Below, piece by piece: positions 25,216 to 33,650 of a stretch of 64,000 bases of DNA. The DNA is from GCA-002050365 sp038235165 (GTDB taxonomy: Bacteria > Acidobacteriota > Blastocatellia > Pyrinomonadales > Pyrinomonadaceae): positions 124,001 to 188,000 of the forward strand of contig JBBSUG010000001.1 in NCBI GenBank assembly GCA_038235165.1. Reading direction: 5' to 3'. Position 1 is the first letter of the stretch. The number at the start of each line of letters is the position of its first letter. The notes below the pieces were generated by a model. That model was not told where the DNA came from and did no database searches. It saw only the letters and a program-made list of their open reading frames with translations. Both the position numbers and the translations under genes were made by a program.

Positions 25216-25229
25216 AGATTGAAAATTTT

Positions 25230-25682
25230 ATGTCTATTCTTGATTCACGCGCCATTCAAGAAATTCTGCCGCACCGCTATCCTTTTCTGCTGGTTGATAA
25301 AATTATCGAACTTGAGCCGCGCATAAAAATCGTCGGTATCAAACAGGTAACGATCAACGAATATTTTTTTCAGGGACATTTTCCCGACGCGCCCGTGATG
25401 CCGGGAGTTTTGCAGATTGAGGCGTTGGCACAGGTCGGAGCGATTCTTGCGCTTCGTGAATTTGAAGACCGCGCCGGTAAAATCCCGTTTTTCAGCGGCA
25501 TTGACAAAGCTAAATTTCGCCGTCCGGTCGTTCCGGGCGACACTCTCGTCCTAGAAGTGACGGCGATTAGAATCGGCAGCAAGGTTCAAAAAATGCGGGG
25601 TGTTGCCAAAGTTGACGGTAAAATTACCGCCGAAGCCGAAATAATGTGTATCATCGGCGACCGTGAAAAGAAAAGTGAATAA
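25230..25682 (+). CDS. fabZ: 3-hydroxyacyl-ACP dehydratase FabZ
   Basis: Dehydrates 3-hydroxyacyl-ACP in fatty acid synthesis. It has 150 residues, normal for FabZ. The motif LPHRYPFLLVDKI is at residues 13-25, and the catalytic histidine H50 and glutamate E64 lie in GHFPDAPVMPGVLQIEALAQ. The C-terminal IGSKVQKMRGVAKVDGK is standard. It competes with LpxA for the same hydroxyacyl-ACP pool, which fits the linkage to lpxA. A membrane protein gene follows at once. Confidence 0.96.
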   Translation: MSILDSRAIQEILPHRYPFLLVDKIIELEPRIKIVGIKQVTINEYFFQGHFPDAPVMPGVLQIEALAQVGAILALREFEDRAGKIPFFSGIDKAKFRRPVVPGDTLVLEVTAIRIGSKVQKMRGVAKVDGKITAEAEIMCIIGDREKKSE

Positions 25683-25683
25683 T

Positions 25684-25968
25684 ATGTTTTTATTACAAAT
25701 CGAAATTACGCCGGTTCAAGCAGGTTTGGTACTGGGTGCTATTTTGGGTTTTCTACTGGGTTTAATTCCGCTGATTTTGGGAATAATGAAGAAGAAAACA
25801 ACCTTGGGAATTGTTGGTTTGATCGGTGCGATTATCGGCAACACTATTTTGGGACTCATTTTATCAATTCCGATCATCGGTATTTGTATCTATTTAATTT
25901 TGAAAAGCTCGCCTGCTAAAGTCGGTTTCGAGCCGAAAATGTCCGACCGCGATTCGGATATTTCTTGA
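25684..25968 (+). CDS. Small membrane protein, unknown
   Basis: A 94-residue protein with two to three transmembrane segments (residues about 12-33, 42-65 and perhaps 62-78), glycine/isoleucine-rich, with a charged C-terminal tail (GFEPKMSDRDSDIS). The start at 25684 follows the fabZ TAA by one base; an in-frame start at 25663 would overlap fabZ. No family recognised. It sits where lpxD or another envelope gene might be expected, but it is not an acyltransferase. Confidence 0.65.
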   Translation: MFLLQIEITPVQAGLVLGAILGFLLGLIPLILGIMKKKTTLGIVGLIGAIIGNTILGLILSIPIIGICIYLILKSSPAKVGFEPKMSDRDSDIS

Positions 25969-26097
25969 ACCATAATAAACTATTTTCAGATTTGTTGGAG
26001 TTGATGAAACTTTCATCAAGCCTTTTTATATTGGTTGTGATTTCTTGAATTTTACATTTTAACTTTCATTTTTCATTTGTTTTTTTCGCCTTCCTTT

Positions 26098-26877
26098 ATG
26101 TCTTCTTTCATCCACGAAAGCGCACTTGTCAGTCCAAAAGCGCAAATCGGCGAAAATTGCCGCATCGGAGCATTTTCGGTTCTTGGTGACGAAGTTGTTT
26201 TGGGCGATAATGTCCATCTCGAATCGCACGTCGTCATTGACGGTAAAACTTCAATCGGCGACGAAACGCGGATTTTCCCGTTTGTTTCCATTGGACTTGC
26301 TCCGCAAGATTTGAAATATGCGGGCGAACCGACCGCCACCGAAATCGGCAAACGCAACCACATCCGCGAATTCGTGACGATTCATCGCGGAACGGAAGGC
26401 GGCGGCGGTATGACGCGCATCGGCAATGACAATTTGCTGATGGCGCAGGCGCACGTCGCGCACGACTGCCAACTCGGAAACGAAATTATAATGGCGAACG
26501 CGGCGACACTCGCCGGTCACGTCGAAATCGCCGACCGCGCCAACATCGGCGCGTATTCGGGTGTTCATCAATTTTGTAGAATTGGTTTGGAAGCCTTCGT
26601 CGGCGGTTATTCGGTCGTTGTCAAAGACGCACTGCCATTCGCGACGATTCAAGGTAACCACGCTAAATGTTTCGGTCTGAACCGCGTCGGAATGAAGCGG
26701 CGCGGCTATTCGAAGGATACAATATCCAAACTTCACCACGCTTTTCATTTGCTGCTTTCCTCAAAACTCAACACGCAGCAAGCAGTCGAGAAAATCAAAG
26801 AAGAAATCGAAAATTGCGCCGAAGTTAATTTACTGCTTAATTTTATCGAGACATCAAAACGCGGCGTGGTGAAGTAA
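26098..26877 (+). CDS. lpxA: UDP-N-acetylglucosamine acyltransferase LpxA
   Basis: First step of lipid A synthesis: moves a 3-hydroxyacyl chain from ACP to the 3-OH of UDP-GlcNAc. 259 residues from the ATG at 26098 (a TTG seven codons upstream is less likely). Left-handed beta-helix hexapeptide repeats run from about 10 to 185 (VSPKAQIGENCRIGAFSVLG and on). The catalytic histidine is in MAHAHVAHDCQ-like MAQAHVAHDCQLG, and GAYSGVHQFCRIG follows. The C-terminal helical segment (SKLHHAFHLLL) is typical. Its TAA stop forms the outer end of the inverted repeat element that follows. Confidence 0.96.
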   Translation: MSSFIHESALVSPKAQIGENCRIGAFSVLGDEVVLGDNVHLESHVVIDGKTSIGDETRIFPFVSIGLAPQDLKYAGEPTATEIGKRNHIREFVTIHRGTEGGGGMTRIGNDNLLMAQAHVAHDCQLGNEIIMANAATLAGHVEIADRANIGAYSGVHQFCRIGLEAFVGGYSVVVKDALPFATIQGNHAKCFGLNRVGMKRRGYSKDTISKLHHAFHLLLSSKLNTQQAVEKIKEEIENCAEVNLLLNFIETSKRGVVK

Positions 26878-27069
26878 TGGAGCGCGGACGGCTCGTCCGC
26901 TTCAACGCCAGCGAGAGCGAGGCGTTGAATACGTTCTCTGTTCGAAATTAACCGATAACCCAAGATGCAGCTAGATGTTGCAAGCGTTCGTCTGTGTGGA
27001 ATTTGTTGACAACGCTTCCAACACCTCGCTGCGCTGGTGTTGGGCGGACGAGACTTCCGCGCTCCGTTA
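26875..27069. repeat. Large inverted repeat element between the lpxA and topoisomerase stop codons
   Basis: Arms of about 55 bases (26875-26933 and 27014-27069) match as imperfect reverse complements (TAAYGGAGCGCGGA..GTCCGC.TCAACRCCAGCG..). Each arm contains small palindromes of its own (GCGGACGGCTCGTCCGC, CAACGCC..GGCGTTG). Both convergent genes end exactly in the element's outer TAA. It looks like a mobile MITE/REP-type element that also serves as a bidirectional terminator. Confidence 0.8.
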
Positions 27070-28122
27070 TTTTGATTTAAAAAGTTTCATTAATGCCGTT
27101 TCCTCCGGCTCGAATTCGGCGTTGGTTTTTGTGATTTTGCGTTGTCTTTTCCGTTTAAATTTGTCAATCGTCACGCCGCTTTCATACGACGAGATTACTT
27201 TCGGATGAATATAAGAAGCGCGGCAGACGGTCGGCGTGTTGCCGAGTTGTTCGGCGACGTTTTTAATTGCCTTACAGATGTTTTTTTTCAAAACTTTTTC
27301 TTCGTCCGCCTTGCCGATTTCCGCCAATTCCTGCGCCGCCAGCAATGTTCCGCCCCACGTTCGAAAATCTTTGGCGGAAAATTCCGGTGCGGTCACTTCC
27401 TTCAAATACTTATTGATGTCGCCCGCTTTAACCGGATGCGGTTTGCCCGCGTCGTCCAGATAATTAAACAATTTGTGTGCGCCGCCGATTGATTTTAATT
27501 CCCTCATTATGGCGGCGAATTCTTTGTCAACAAAAATTTTCCGGTGCTTAATGTGATGCTTGCCGACGAAACTGAAAACCAGTTTGCCGCCGCGTTTTAT
27601 TTCGAGATGGCGATTTTGCAGCGTCGTAATGCCGTAGGTTTTATATCGCTTGACACTTTTCGGCGAGCCGACGCGAATATACAGAGAATTTATCAGCCGC
27701 GTCATCAACGCCAGAACCCGGTCGCGCGGAAAACCTTTGAGTTCGAGGTGTTCGTTGGTAACTTTTCTCAATTTAGGCAAATGCTCGCCGAATTTTTCGA
27801 TCTTTTTGAATTTTTTCTCTTCCTGTGTTTTCCTGAATTTATCGTGGTAAAGATACTGTACGCGCCCCGATGTGTCCATTCCGATTGCCTGTAATTTGCT
27901 GCTCTGCGCTGGGGCAATTCGCACATATTTCCACGCCGGAGGAATTACCAGCGACTTTATACGCTCCAGATGTATTTCGTCGGTAATTCGGTTTCCCGCC
28001 GCATCAACATATCGAAAACCGCTTTTCTTTCCGCCTTTTCTCTCCAACCATTTGGCGCGTCTGCCTTTGATAATGCTTTCCCTGACCTTTTTTGCGTCGT
28101 AATCCTGCTTGTTTTTTGTCAT
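27067..28122 (-). CDS. DNA topoisomerase IB
   Basis: A 351-residue poxvirus-like type IB topoisomerase, which relaxes supercoils by a 3'-phosphotyrosine. N-terminal domain residues 1-110 (GFRYVDAAGNRITDEIHLERIKSL, IPPAWKYVRIAP); catalytic domain with VGSPKSVKRYKTYGITTLQNRHL (first Arg region), DFRTWGGTLLAAQEL (second Arg region), and the active tyrosine in CRASYIHPKVISSYE near the C-terminus. Bacterial members of this family are typical of soil and radiation-tolerant bacteria. Monocistronic, ending in the inverted repeat element. Confidence 0.94.
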   Translation of the reverse strand: MTKNKQDYDAKKVRESIIKGRRAKWLERKGGKKSGFRYVDAAGNRITDEIHLERIKSLVIPPAWKYVRIAPAQSSKLQAIGMDTSGRVQYLYHDKFRKTQEEKKFKKIEKFGEHLPKLRKVTNEHLELKGFPRDRVLALMTRLINSLYIRVGSPKSVKRYKTYGITTLQNRHLEIKRGGKLVFSFVGKHHIKHRKIFVDKEFAAIMRELKSIGGAHKLFNYLDDAGKPHPVKAGDINKYLKEVTAPEFSAKDFRTWGGTLLAAQELAEIGKADEEKVLKKNICKAIKNVAEQLGNTPTVCRASYIHPKVISSYESGVTIDKFKRKRQRKITKTNAEFEPEETALMKLFKSK

Positions 28123-28270
28123 TTGATTTAACCCTTTTTTCGTTCTATATCAAAAATATAACTTCTGATTTTTAAACACAAGCAAATTTTCGACAGGCTT
28201 TTGTAAACCATTGCAAACACAAGAGTTAATTGTTATAAATAATCTTTTTCGAGTGATAAAAAAAGCAACT

Positions 28271-28306
28271 TGTTTCATTGATGAAACATCTTAACAAGTG
28301 TAAAAT
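28271..28306 (+). promoter_or_regulatory. Operator palindrome and promoter of the unknown HTH-like gene
   Basis: Palindrome TGTTTCATTGATGAAACA at 28271-28288, i.e. GTTTCA-N4-TGAAAC. The -35 (TTGATG, 28278-28283) lies inside it, and a 17-bp spacer leads to the -10 TAAAAT (28301-28306). A repressor bound here would block RNA polymerase. The same motif is at ruvB (28895-28910) and recA (56429-56444). Confidence 0.75.
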
Positions 28307-28331
28307 AATGATGTGGGAGAAAACCAAAATT

Positions 28332-28877
28332 ATGAACGAAACTTTATTTGAAATGGAAGAACGGGAAACGATACGAAGCAAAAAAGATATGATTTTGTCG
28401 CTGTTTAACTCCGGCACGAAAGAGATTGAGACGATCTCGGCAATTTCCGGCGCGAAGCCGAGTTATGTCGGTTCGGTGCTGCAAAAGGAAGGTCTGATTG
28501 ACAATTACTTTGATCTTTACACTTCGACGGCGCATCCGATGAATATTTATTCAAAACATTTCCGAGGTAAGCTCGGCTTCAAAAATGTTTTCACGGCGCG
28601 TCAAAGCGTGCGAAATCTGGAAGAATCTTATCATTATTTTGCCGACAATCAAGATCGCGCCGGACAGCATCATACGCTCGAAATGGGGTTGACGATGCTC
28701 GACCGCGCACGTTGGACGGGCAAGCTCGAAGAAGCCGAAGTTTACCGGCGTTGGCTGGTCAATAAACTTTCCGCGCCGTTGGTTAAAGTCGCTAATTCTC
28801 AGCAACTAAAAGCAGTCGAAAAAGAAAATAAAAAAGAAGCTGAACCGGAACAGACAAAATTAAAACTCGCAGCATAA
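28332..28877 (+). CDS. Unknown HTH-like protein with an SOS-like promoter
   Basis: A 181-residue protein from the ATG at 28332. The frame is open from 28278, but that start lies within the operator, and GGGAGA at 28315-28320 is placed for the later ATG. Residues about 20-55 look like a helix-turn-helix (ILSLFNSG, ISAISGAKPSYVGSVLQKEG). The middle is helical (NLEESYHYFADNQDRAGQ, LTMLDRARWTGKLEEAEVYRRWL), and the tail is lysine/glutamate-rich. No family recognised. It lies just upstream of ruvB, with a shared operator motif. It could be a regulator or a DNA-damage-induced effector. Confidence 0.75.
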   Translation: MNETLFEMEERETIRSKKDMILSLFNSGTKEIETISAISGAKPSYVGSVLQKEGLIDNYFDLYTSTAHPMNIYSKHFRGKLGFKNVFTARQSVRNLEESYHYFADNQDRAGQHHTLEMGLTMLDRARWTGKLEEAEVYRRWLVNKLSAPLVKVANSQQLKAVEKENKKEAEPEQTKLKLAA

Positions 28878-28890
28878 ATTTTTTTGGTAA

Positions 28891-28932
28891 GCGTGTTTCA
28901 CACTTGAAACACGCTTTCGTAAATAGTAAAAT
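28891..28932 (+). promoter_or_regulatory. Operator palindrome and promoter of ruvB
   Basis: The extended palindrome GCGTGTTTCACACTTGAAACACGC (24 bases) covers 28891-28914, with core GTTTCA-N4-TGAAAC at 28895-28910. The -35 TTGAAA (28904-28909) is inside it, 17 bases from the -10 TAAAAT (28927-28932). It could also fold as a hairpin end of the preceding transcript, but the match to two other promoters favours an operator. Confidence 0.75.
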
Positions 28933-28965
28933 ACAATTACAATATAAAACAAAAAGAGGGAATTA

Positions 28966-30018
28966 ATGGCATTAGAATTAGTGGAAAGTCCTGTGCGGCA
29001 AAACGGTTTGATCGTCGGGCAGGCAACTATCGAAGACGTTTCGGCAGAGCAGACTCTGCGTCCGCAGCGGCTGACAGAGTATATCGGACAGACGAAAATC
29101 GTCAACAACTTAAAGATATTTTTGAAGGCGGCACTGCGGCGCGGTGAAGCATTGGATCACGTTTTATTGTTCGGACCTCCGGGACTCGGCAAAACGAGTT
29201 TGGCGGTGATCGTCGCTAACGAACTCGGCGCGAATTTGAAAACCGTTCACGCGCCGTCGGTCGAAAAATCAGGCGATTTAGCGGCGATTTTGACAAATCT
29301 CGAAGAGGGCGATGTGCTTTTTATTGATGAAATTCATCGTCTCAAGCCGCAAATCGAAGAAATTCTCTACCCGGCGATGGAAGATTATAGTTTGGATTTG
29401 ATGATCGGCGAAGGAACGGCGGCGCGTTCGATTAAAATCGAACTTCCTAAATTTACATTGGTCGGGGCGACGACCCGCGCCGGAATGATTTCCGCACCGT
29501 TGCGCGGACGTTTCGGCATTGTCAATCATCTGGATTTTTATTCGAAAAAGGATTTGGAAATCATCATTCACCGTTCGGCGGAGATTTTGAAAGTCGAAAT
29601 CGAAGCGACCGGCGCGGACGAACTCGCCCGCCGTGCGCGGGGAACGCCGCGCATCGCCAACAGATTATTGAGGCGCGTCAGAGATTACGCCGAGATTCTC
29701 GGTGACGGACGAATCACCGGAAAACTCGCCCAACGCGCATTAGATGAAATGGAAGTTGACCAATTCGGCTTAGATGAAGTTGATCGTAAATTGCTGCTTT
29801 CAATCATCGAAAAATTCGACGGCGGTCCGGTCGGAGTCGGTACAATCGCTGCTTCGATCAGCGAAGACCGCGAATCAATCGAAGAAGTGATCGAACCCTA
29901 TCTCATTCAGGTCGGCTTTCTCAACCGCACCCCGCGCGGCAGAGTCGTCACCGATGCGGCTTACAGACATTTCGGTTTTGAACCGCCGTTTGTCGAGCAA
30001 CTCGCAATGGCGAGTTGA
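28966..30018 (+). CDS. ruvB: Holliday junction helicase RuvB
   Basis: The ATPase motor that drives branch migration of Holliday junctions with RuvA. 350 residues. Walker A GPPGLGKTSLA at residues 70-80, Walker B VLFIDEIHRL near 115, sensor-1 GATTRAGM, and the arginine-finger segment in the AAA+ core, then the C-terminal winged helix (EPYLIQVGFLNRTPRGRVVT, the DNA-binding wing). A ribosome site AGAGGG precedes the ATG. Promoter with a GTTTCA-N4-TGAAAC operator is described separately. ruvA and ruvC are not in the window. Confidence 0.97.
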   Translation: MALELVESPVRQNGLIVGQATIEDVSAEQTLRPQRLTEYIGQTKIVNNLKIFLKAALRRGEALDHVLLFGPPGLGKTSLAVIVANELGANLKTVHAPSVEKSGDLAAILTNLEEGDVLFIDEIHRLKPQIEEILYPAMEDYSLDLMIGEGTAARSIKIELPKFTLVGATTRAGMISAPLRGRFGIVNHLDFYSKKDLEIIIHRSAEILKVEIEATGADELARRARGTPRIANRLLRRVRDYAEILGDGRITGKLAQRALDEMEVDQFGLDEVDRKLLLSIIEKFDGGPVGVGTIAASISEDRESIEEVIEPYLIQVGFLNRTPRGRVVTDAAYRHFGFEPPFVEQLAMAS

Positions 30019-30032
30019 GATTTCAAATAATA

Positions 30033-30107
30033 GATAGCCGCAAAAAGTACAAAAGACACAAAAATTTAAATTATTTTTTGCGTCTTTTGCGCTTTTTGTG
30101 GCTATTG
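30033..30107. repeat. Inverted repeat (GCCGCAAAAAGTACAAAAGACACAAAAA type), ruvB/M16 terminator
   Basis: GATAGCCGCAAAAAG... on the left pairs imperfectly with ...CTTTTTGTGGCTATTG on the right (about 30 base pairs, several mismatches). It lies between convergent genes and has the form of a strong bidirectional terminator; the sequence type also occurs as a dispersed intergenic repeat. Confidence 0.75.
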
Positions 30108-30109
30108 AT

Positions 30110-32929
30110 TTACTGCTTTAGTTCGTTACCTTCTGCGTCCAAGTAAACAATCGAATCGCCTAAACCTTTGATTTCCTTCAATTTCGGTTCAATCACTTTT
30201 TTATCACCAACAATCAAAATCGCCATTTTATCGGGCGTTAAATATTTGTTGGCAACGCGATTGATGTCATCGAGCGTCACGGAATTGATGCGCGTGATGT
30301 AATCGTTGAAATATGTGTCAGGCAAATCGTAGATGACGACGTTTCCGAGCTGCGAAGCGATTTGGTCAACCGTTTCAAAACCGGACGGGAAACGACGAAT
30401 CAGACTTTGTTTGTTGTAGTCTAATTCAGTTTGCGTCACCGGAAGTTCGCCGCGCACACCGTTGATCTCCTTCAAAAACTCAATCACCGATTCAGCGGTA
30501 ACGGCGGTTTGCACCGGCGCACTGGCGGTAAACGGTCCCGCGCCGCGTCGAAACGCGAAGCCGGAACGCGCCCCGTAAGTGTATCCCTTATCTTCACGCA
30601 AATTCATATTGATGCGCGACGTGAATTGTCCGCCGAGCAATGAATTCATTATTTGAAGCGGAAAATAATCCGGCGAATCGCGCGAAACGCCGATTTGTCC
30701 GATGTTGATGATTGACTGCGCCGCGCCGGGTTTGTCAACGACGTAAATCAGAGCTTTTTCCTGCATCGGCGCGTCGGGCAATGTCATTTGCGAAACATCT
30801 CCGGCTTTCCAATCTTTGAAAGAGCTTTCGAGTTTCGGTTTCAAAGTTTTTAAGTCCGCATCGCCGACAATGATTAAAACTGCGTTGTTCGGGCGGTAAA
30901 ATGTATCGCGGAATTTCATCAGTTGTTCGCGGTTAATCGCTTTCGCCGATTTTTCGCTGAGAGTTACGCCGTAAGGATGTTCCGCGCCGTAAAGAATTTT
31001 GTTGTAAACGAGATTGGCAATCGCGTTCGGATTATCGCGCCGCTGCAAAAGACCGACAAGAACCCGCTTGCGATAAGTGTCAACTTCCTTTTCGGGAAAT
31101 TCGGCGTTTAAGTTCACGTCCGTATAAATATCCAACGCTTTGTCGAAATTCTTGGTCAGCGTCGCCATTCTGACAGTTGAAGCGTCGTCGTTGCCGCCGG
31201 CGAAAAGTTGTGCGCCGATGGATTGCACTTCGTTGGCGATTTCCTCAGCCGAGCGTTTTTTCGTGCCTTCGTCGAGCAGTCCGGCGGTAAAATCGCTGAG
31301 TCCGCTTAAATTCTGCGGGTCATTCGTCGAGCCGGTTTTGAAAACCATATTCATCGAAACAATCGGCAGCTCGCTTTGTTTGACGAGCCATACTTCCAAA
31401 CCGTTTGAAAGTTTGGTTTTTTCGATATTCGGCAGATTAAATTTTGGATCTGCTTTCGGCGCGGGCTGTTTATACAGCGGATCGTTTTGCGCCATTTTGT
31501 CGGTGTTCATCGCATCCGACTTATCCATTTTATCCGAAGCCGGCTTGGATGTTGGCTTGTTTGACGGATCAGCAATCACCGATTTCGCGCCTTTTGAACG
31601 CGGCGTAATCGTCATCACGAGTTTTTTATCGGTCAAATACTGCTTCGCCACACGCTGAACATCGGCGGGCGTAACTTTGCGATAACGGTCGAGATCAGCT
31701 TGAAAATAATCGGGTTTGTTTAAGAACGTCGCGTAGCTGTTTAATTGATTAGCTTTGCCGAGAACGGTTTGCAAGCCGAAAATTGACTGCGCTTCGATGC
31801 CGTTCAATGCGCGGTTCATTTCATCGGCGGTCGGCGATTCGTTTTTGAGTTTTTCAATTTGTGCGACGATTTCTTTTTCGATTTCATCAGTCGTTTTACC
31901 GGGTTTGGCGATTGACGAAATTTGAAATTGTCCGGCGATTTCGCGCGTCGAATTAAACGCGCCGACGTTTTGCACTAACTGTTTGTCATAAACCAGACTG
32001 CTTTGCAGACGCGAACCTCTGCCCGAAGACAAAATGCGTCCGAGCATATCGAGCGCGGGTTCGTCCGGCGTATATTGCGGAACGCTGTTCCAGACCATAT
32101 AGAGTGCCGGAAGCTGGACGGAATCTTCCATCGAATAACGGATTTCTTTGTCCAGTTTCGGCTGCGGCGGAGTCGGACGTTTGATGTCCGCGCCTTTGGC
32201 AAGCGGCTCAAAATACTTTTTCACCAACGCTTCGGCTTCCTTCGGATCAAAATCTCCCGCAATCGTCAGCGAAGTGTTGTTCGGCACATAATAAGTGCGG
32301 AAAAACGCTTTCACGTCGTCCATCGAAGCGGCAGATAAATCTTCGAGCGAACCAATCGTCGTCCAGTGATACGGATGACCTTTGGGATACATCAGTTCGG
32401 CAATTTTCTCGCCCGCCGTGCCGTAAGGAACATTGTCATAACGCTGACGACGTTCGTTTTTAACGACATCGCGCTGATTATTCAATTTGTCCATCGTCAT
32501 CGCGTCGGGCAGATAACCCATTCTGTCGGATTCGAGCCAGAGCGCGAGTTCTAAAAAAATCGACGGCACGACTTCATAATAATTCGTGCGGTCGGAATTG
32601 GTCGAACCGTTGATGTTCGCACCCGCCTCTTGAAGCGGTCCGAAATAATCTTTGTCGTAATGTTTCGAGCCTTGAAACATCATATGTTCAAATAAATGTG
32701 CAAATCCGGTTTTTCCTTCGACTTCGTTTTTTGAACCGACGTGATACCAGAGATTAACCGCGACAATCGGCGTTGATTTATCAACGTGCATAATCACGCG
32801 CAAACCGTTTTTCAATATTATCTCTTTATATTTGATCGGCGGCAGTTTTTCGCTCATCTGAGCGGAAACAATGGATGTCATAATTATAACAATGACGAAC
32901 AGAAAAGCTGATGTTCTCTTAAAATTCAT
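30110..32929 (-). CDS. Exported two-domain M16 metallopeptidase
   Basis: A 939-residue insulinase-family peptidase with a signal peptide (residues 1-23, VSAQ). The zinc motif HLFEH is at residues 78-82, with the downstream glutamate in VVKNERRQRYDN. The first M16/M16C pair ends near residue 445, followed by a serine/lysine/aspartate-rich linker (450-490) and a second M16 unit (GLEVWLVKQSELPIVSMNMV on). The second unit lacks HxxEH and acts as the inactive partner. This gives a clamshell of an active and an inactive half on one chain. Periplasmic or outer-membrane peptide degradation is inferred. Confidence 0.93.
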   Translation of the reverse strand: MNFKRTSAFLFVIVIIMTSIVSAQMSEKLPPIKYKEIILKNGLRVIMHVDKSTPIVAVNLWYHVGSKNEVEGKTGFAHLFEHMMFQGSKHYDKDYFGPLQEAGANINGSTNSDRTNYYEVVPSIFLELALWLESDRMGYLPDAMTMDKLNNQRDVVKNERRQRYDNVPYGTAGEKIAELMYPKGHPYHWTTIGSLEDLSAASMDDVKAFFRTYYVPNNTSLTIAGDFDPKEAEALVKKYFEPLAKGADIKRPTPPQPKLDKEIRYSMEDSVQLPALYMVWNSVPQYTPDEPALDMLGRILSSGRGSRLQSSLVYDKQLVQNVGAFNSTREIAGQFQISSIAKPGKTTDEIEKEIVAQIEKLKNESPTADEMNRALNGIEAQSIFGLQTVLGKANQLNSYATFLNKPDYFQADLDRYRKVTPADVQRVAKQYLTDKKLVMTITPRSKGAKSVIADPSNKPTSKPASDKMDKSDAMNTDKMAQNDPLYKQPAPKADPKFNLPNIEKTKLSNGLEVWLVKQSELPIVSMNMVFKTGSTNDPQNLSGLSDFTAGLLDEGTKKRSAEEIANEVQSIGAQLFAGGNDDASTVRMATLTKNFDKALDIYTDVNLNAEFPEKEVDTYRKRVLVGLLQRRDNPNAIANLVYNKILYGAEHPYGVTLSEKSAKAINREQLMKFRDTFYRPNNAVLIIVGDADLKTLKPKLESSFKDWKAGDVSQMTLPDAPMQEKALIYVVDKPGAAQSIINIGQIGVSRDSPDYFPLQIMNSLLGGQFTSRINMNLREDKGYTYGARSGFAFRRGAGPFTASAPVQTAVTAESVIEFLKEINGVRGELPVTQTELDYNKQSLIRRFPSGFETVDQIASQLGNVVIYDLPDTYFNDYITRINSVTLDDINRVANKYLTPDKMAILIVGDKKVIEPKLKEIKGLGDSIVYLDAEGNELKQ

Positions 32930-33230
32930 CGCTAACTCCTTTTTATTTAATATTTTGAATTACAATTTTCGTTTGGCAGATATCTAATTGTAGATTTTGT
33001 TATCAAGCAAAGCAAACTCGCACATTTTTAGGTTTCAATAAACACAAGGCTAGATTATTTAAAAATCAAAACCGTCAATGATGAGCGCAAAAATTCATAA
33101 ACTGCTTGAATTTTTTTGCACTCGTCGTTGACGGTTTTGATAAAGTCATTCATCAATCGCCTAACTGCCGACGATTGAACTGACGAGATGGGAATATCAC
33201 TTTATTTCCATCGGTTTTCCTTGATATATT
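32930..33230. other. Intergenic stretch with terminator
   Basis: About 300 bases. It holds the hairpin at 33067-33143 and AT-rich sequence with no reading frame of note. The part left of it must hold the M16 gene promoter. Confidence 0.6.
33067..33143. terminator. Long hairpin terminator after the RRM gene
   Basis: AAAACCGTCAATGATGAGCG at 33067-33086 pairs imperfectly with the sequence ending CGTTGACGGTTTT at 33143. The stem is about 30 bp, with inner TTCA/TGAA pairing and a 9-base loop. Confidence 0.8.
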
Positions 33231-33650
33231 TTACCAGCGCGAATAATCGCCGCCACCGCTGCCGCCGCGATTACCGCTGCCGCCACTGTAACCGCCGCCG
33301 CCGCCACTGCGATTACCACTGCCGCCGCCACTGCGATTACCGCCTCCGCCGCCGTAGCCGCCACGCCCGCCGCTGCCGCGATTCCCGCCGCCGCCGCCTT
33401 CCTCACGCGGACGTGCTTCGTTGACTACCAAGCTGCGACCGTCCATATCCTGTCCGTTAAATTGATCAATCGCCGCCCCCGCTTCATCTGCCGATGACAT
33501 CTCGACAAAACCGAAACCGCGTGAGCGTCCCGTGTCGCGGTCTTCGACGACCTTCGCCGATTCAACCGTTCCCGCCTGAGCGAAATGCTCTTGCAAATCA
33601 TCACTTGTCACGCCGAACGACAAGTTCCCCACATAAAGTTTAGTACTCAT
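33231..33650 (-). CDS. RRM RNA-binding protein with glycine-rich tail
   Basis: A 139-residue protein of the bacterial glycine-rich RNA-binding type: one RRM in residues 1-82 with RNP-2 LYVGNLSF (5-12) and RNP-1 RGFGFVEM (44-51), then a tail of 55 residues rich in G, S, N and R ending in SRW. Such proteins are common in cyanobacteria and some other bacteria and rise in the cold, acting as RNA chaperones. The tail's coding DNA is a run of GGY/GGN triplets and explains the simple-repeat look of the plus strand here. Confidence 0.93.
   Translation of the reverse strand: MSTKLYVGNLSFGVTSDDLQEHFAQAGTVESAKVVEDRDTGRSRGFGFVEMSSADEAGAAIDQFNGQDMDGRSLVVNEARPREEGGGGGNRGSGGRGGYGGGGGNRSGGGSGNRSGGGGGYSGGSGNRGGSGGGDYSRW

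Noticed and set aside
28878..28914. Palindrome before ruvB as an intrinsic terminator
   Set aside because: The T tail is only three bases and the same core occurs at two other promoters with matching -35 and -10 positions, so an operator is preferred; a dual role is not excluded.
33235..33420. Simple-sequence GC-rich repeat (CCGCCGCCACTG pattern), possible CRISPR-like or minisatellite
   Set aside because: It is the glycine/serine-rich tail of the RRM protein read on the opposite strand; no separate element is needed.
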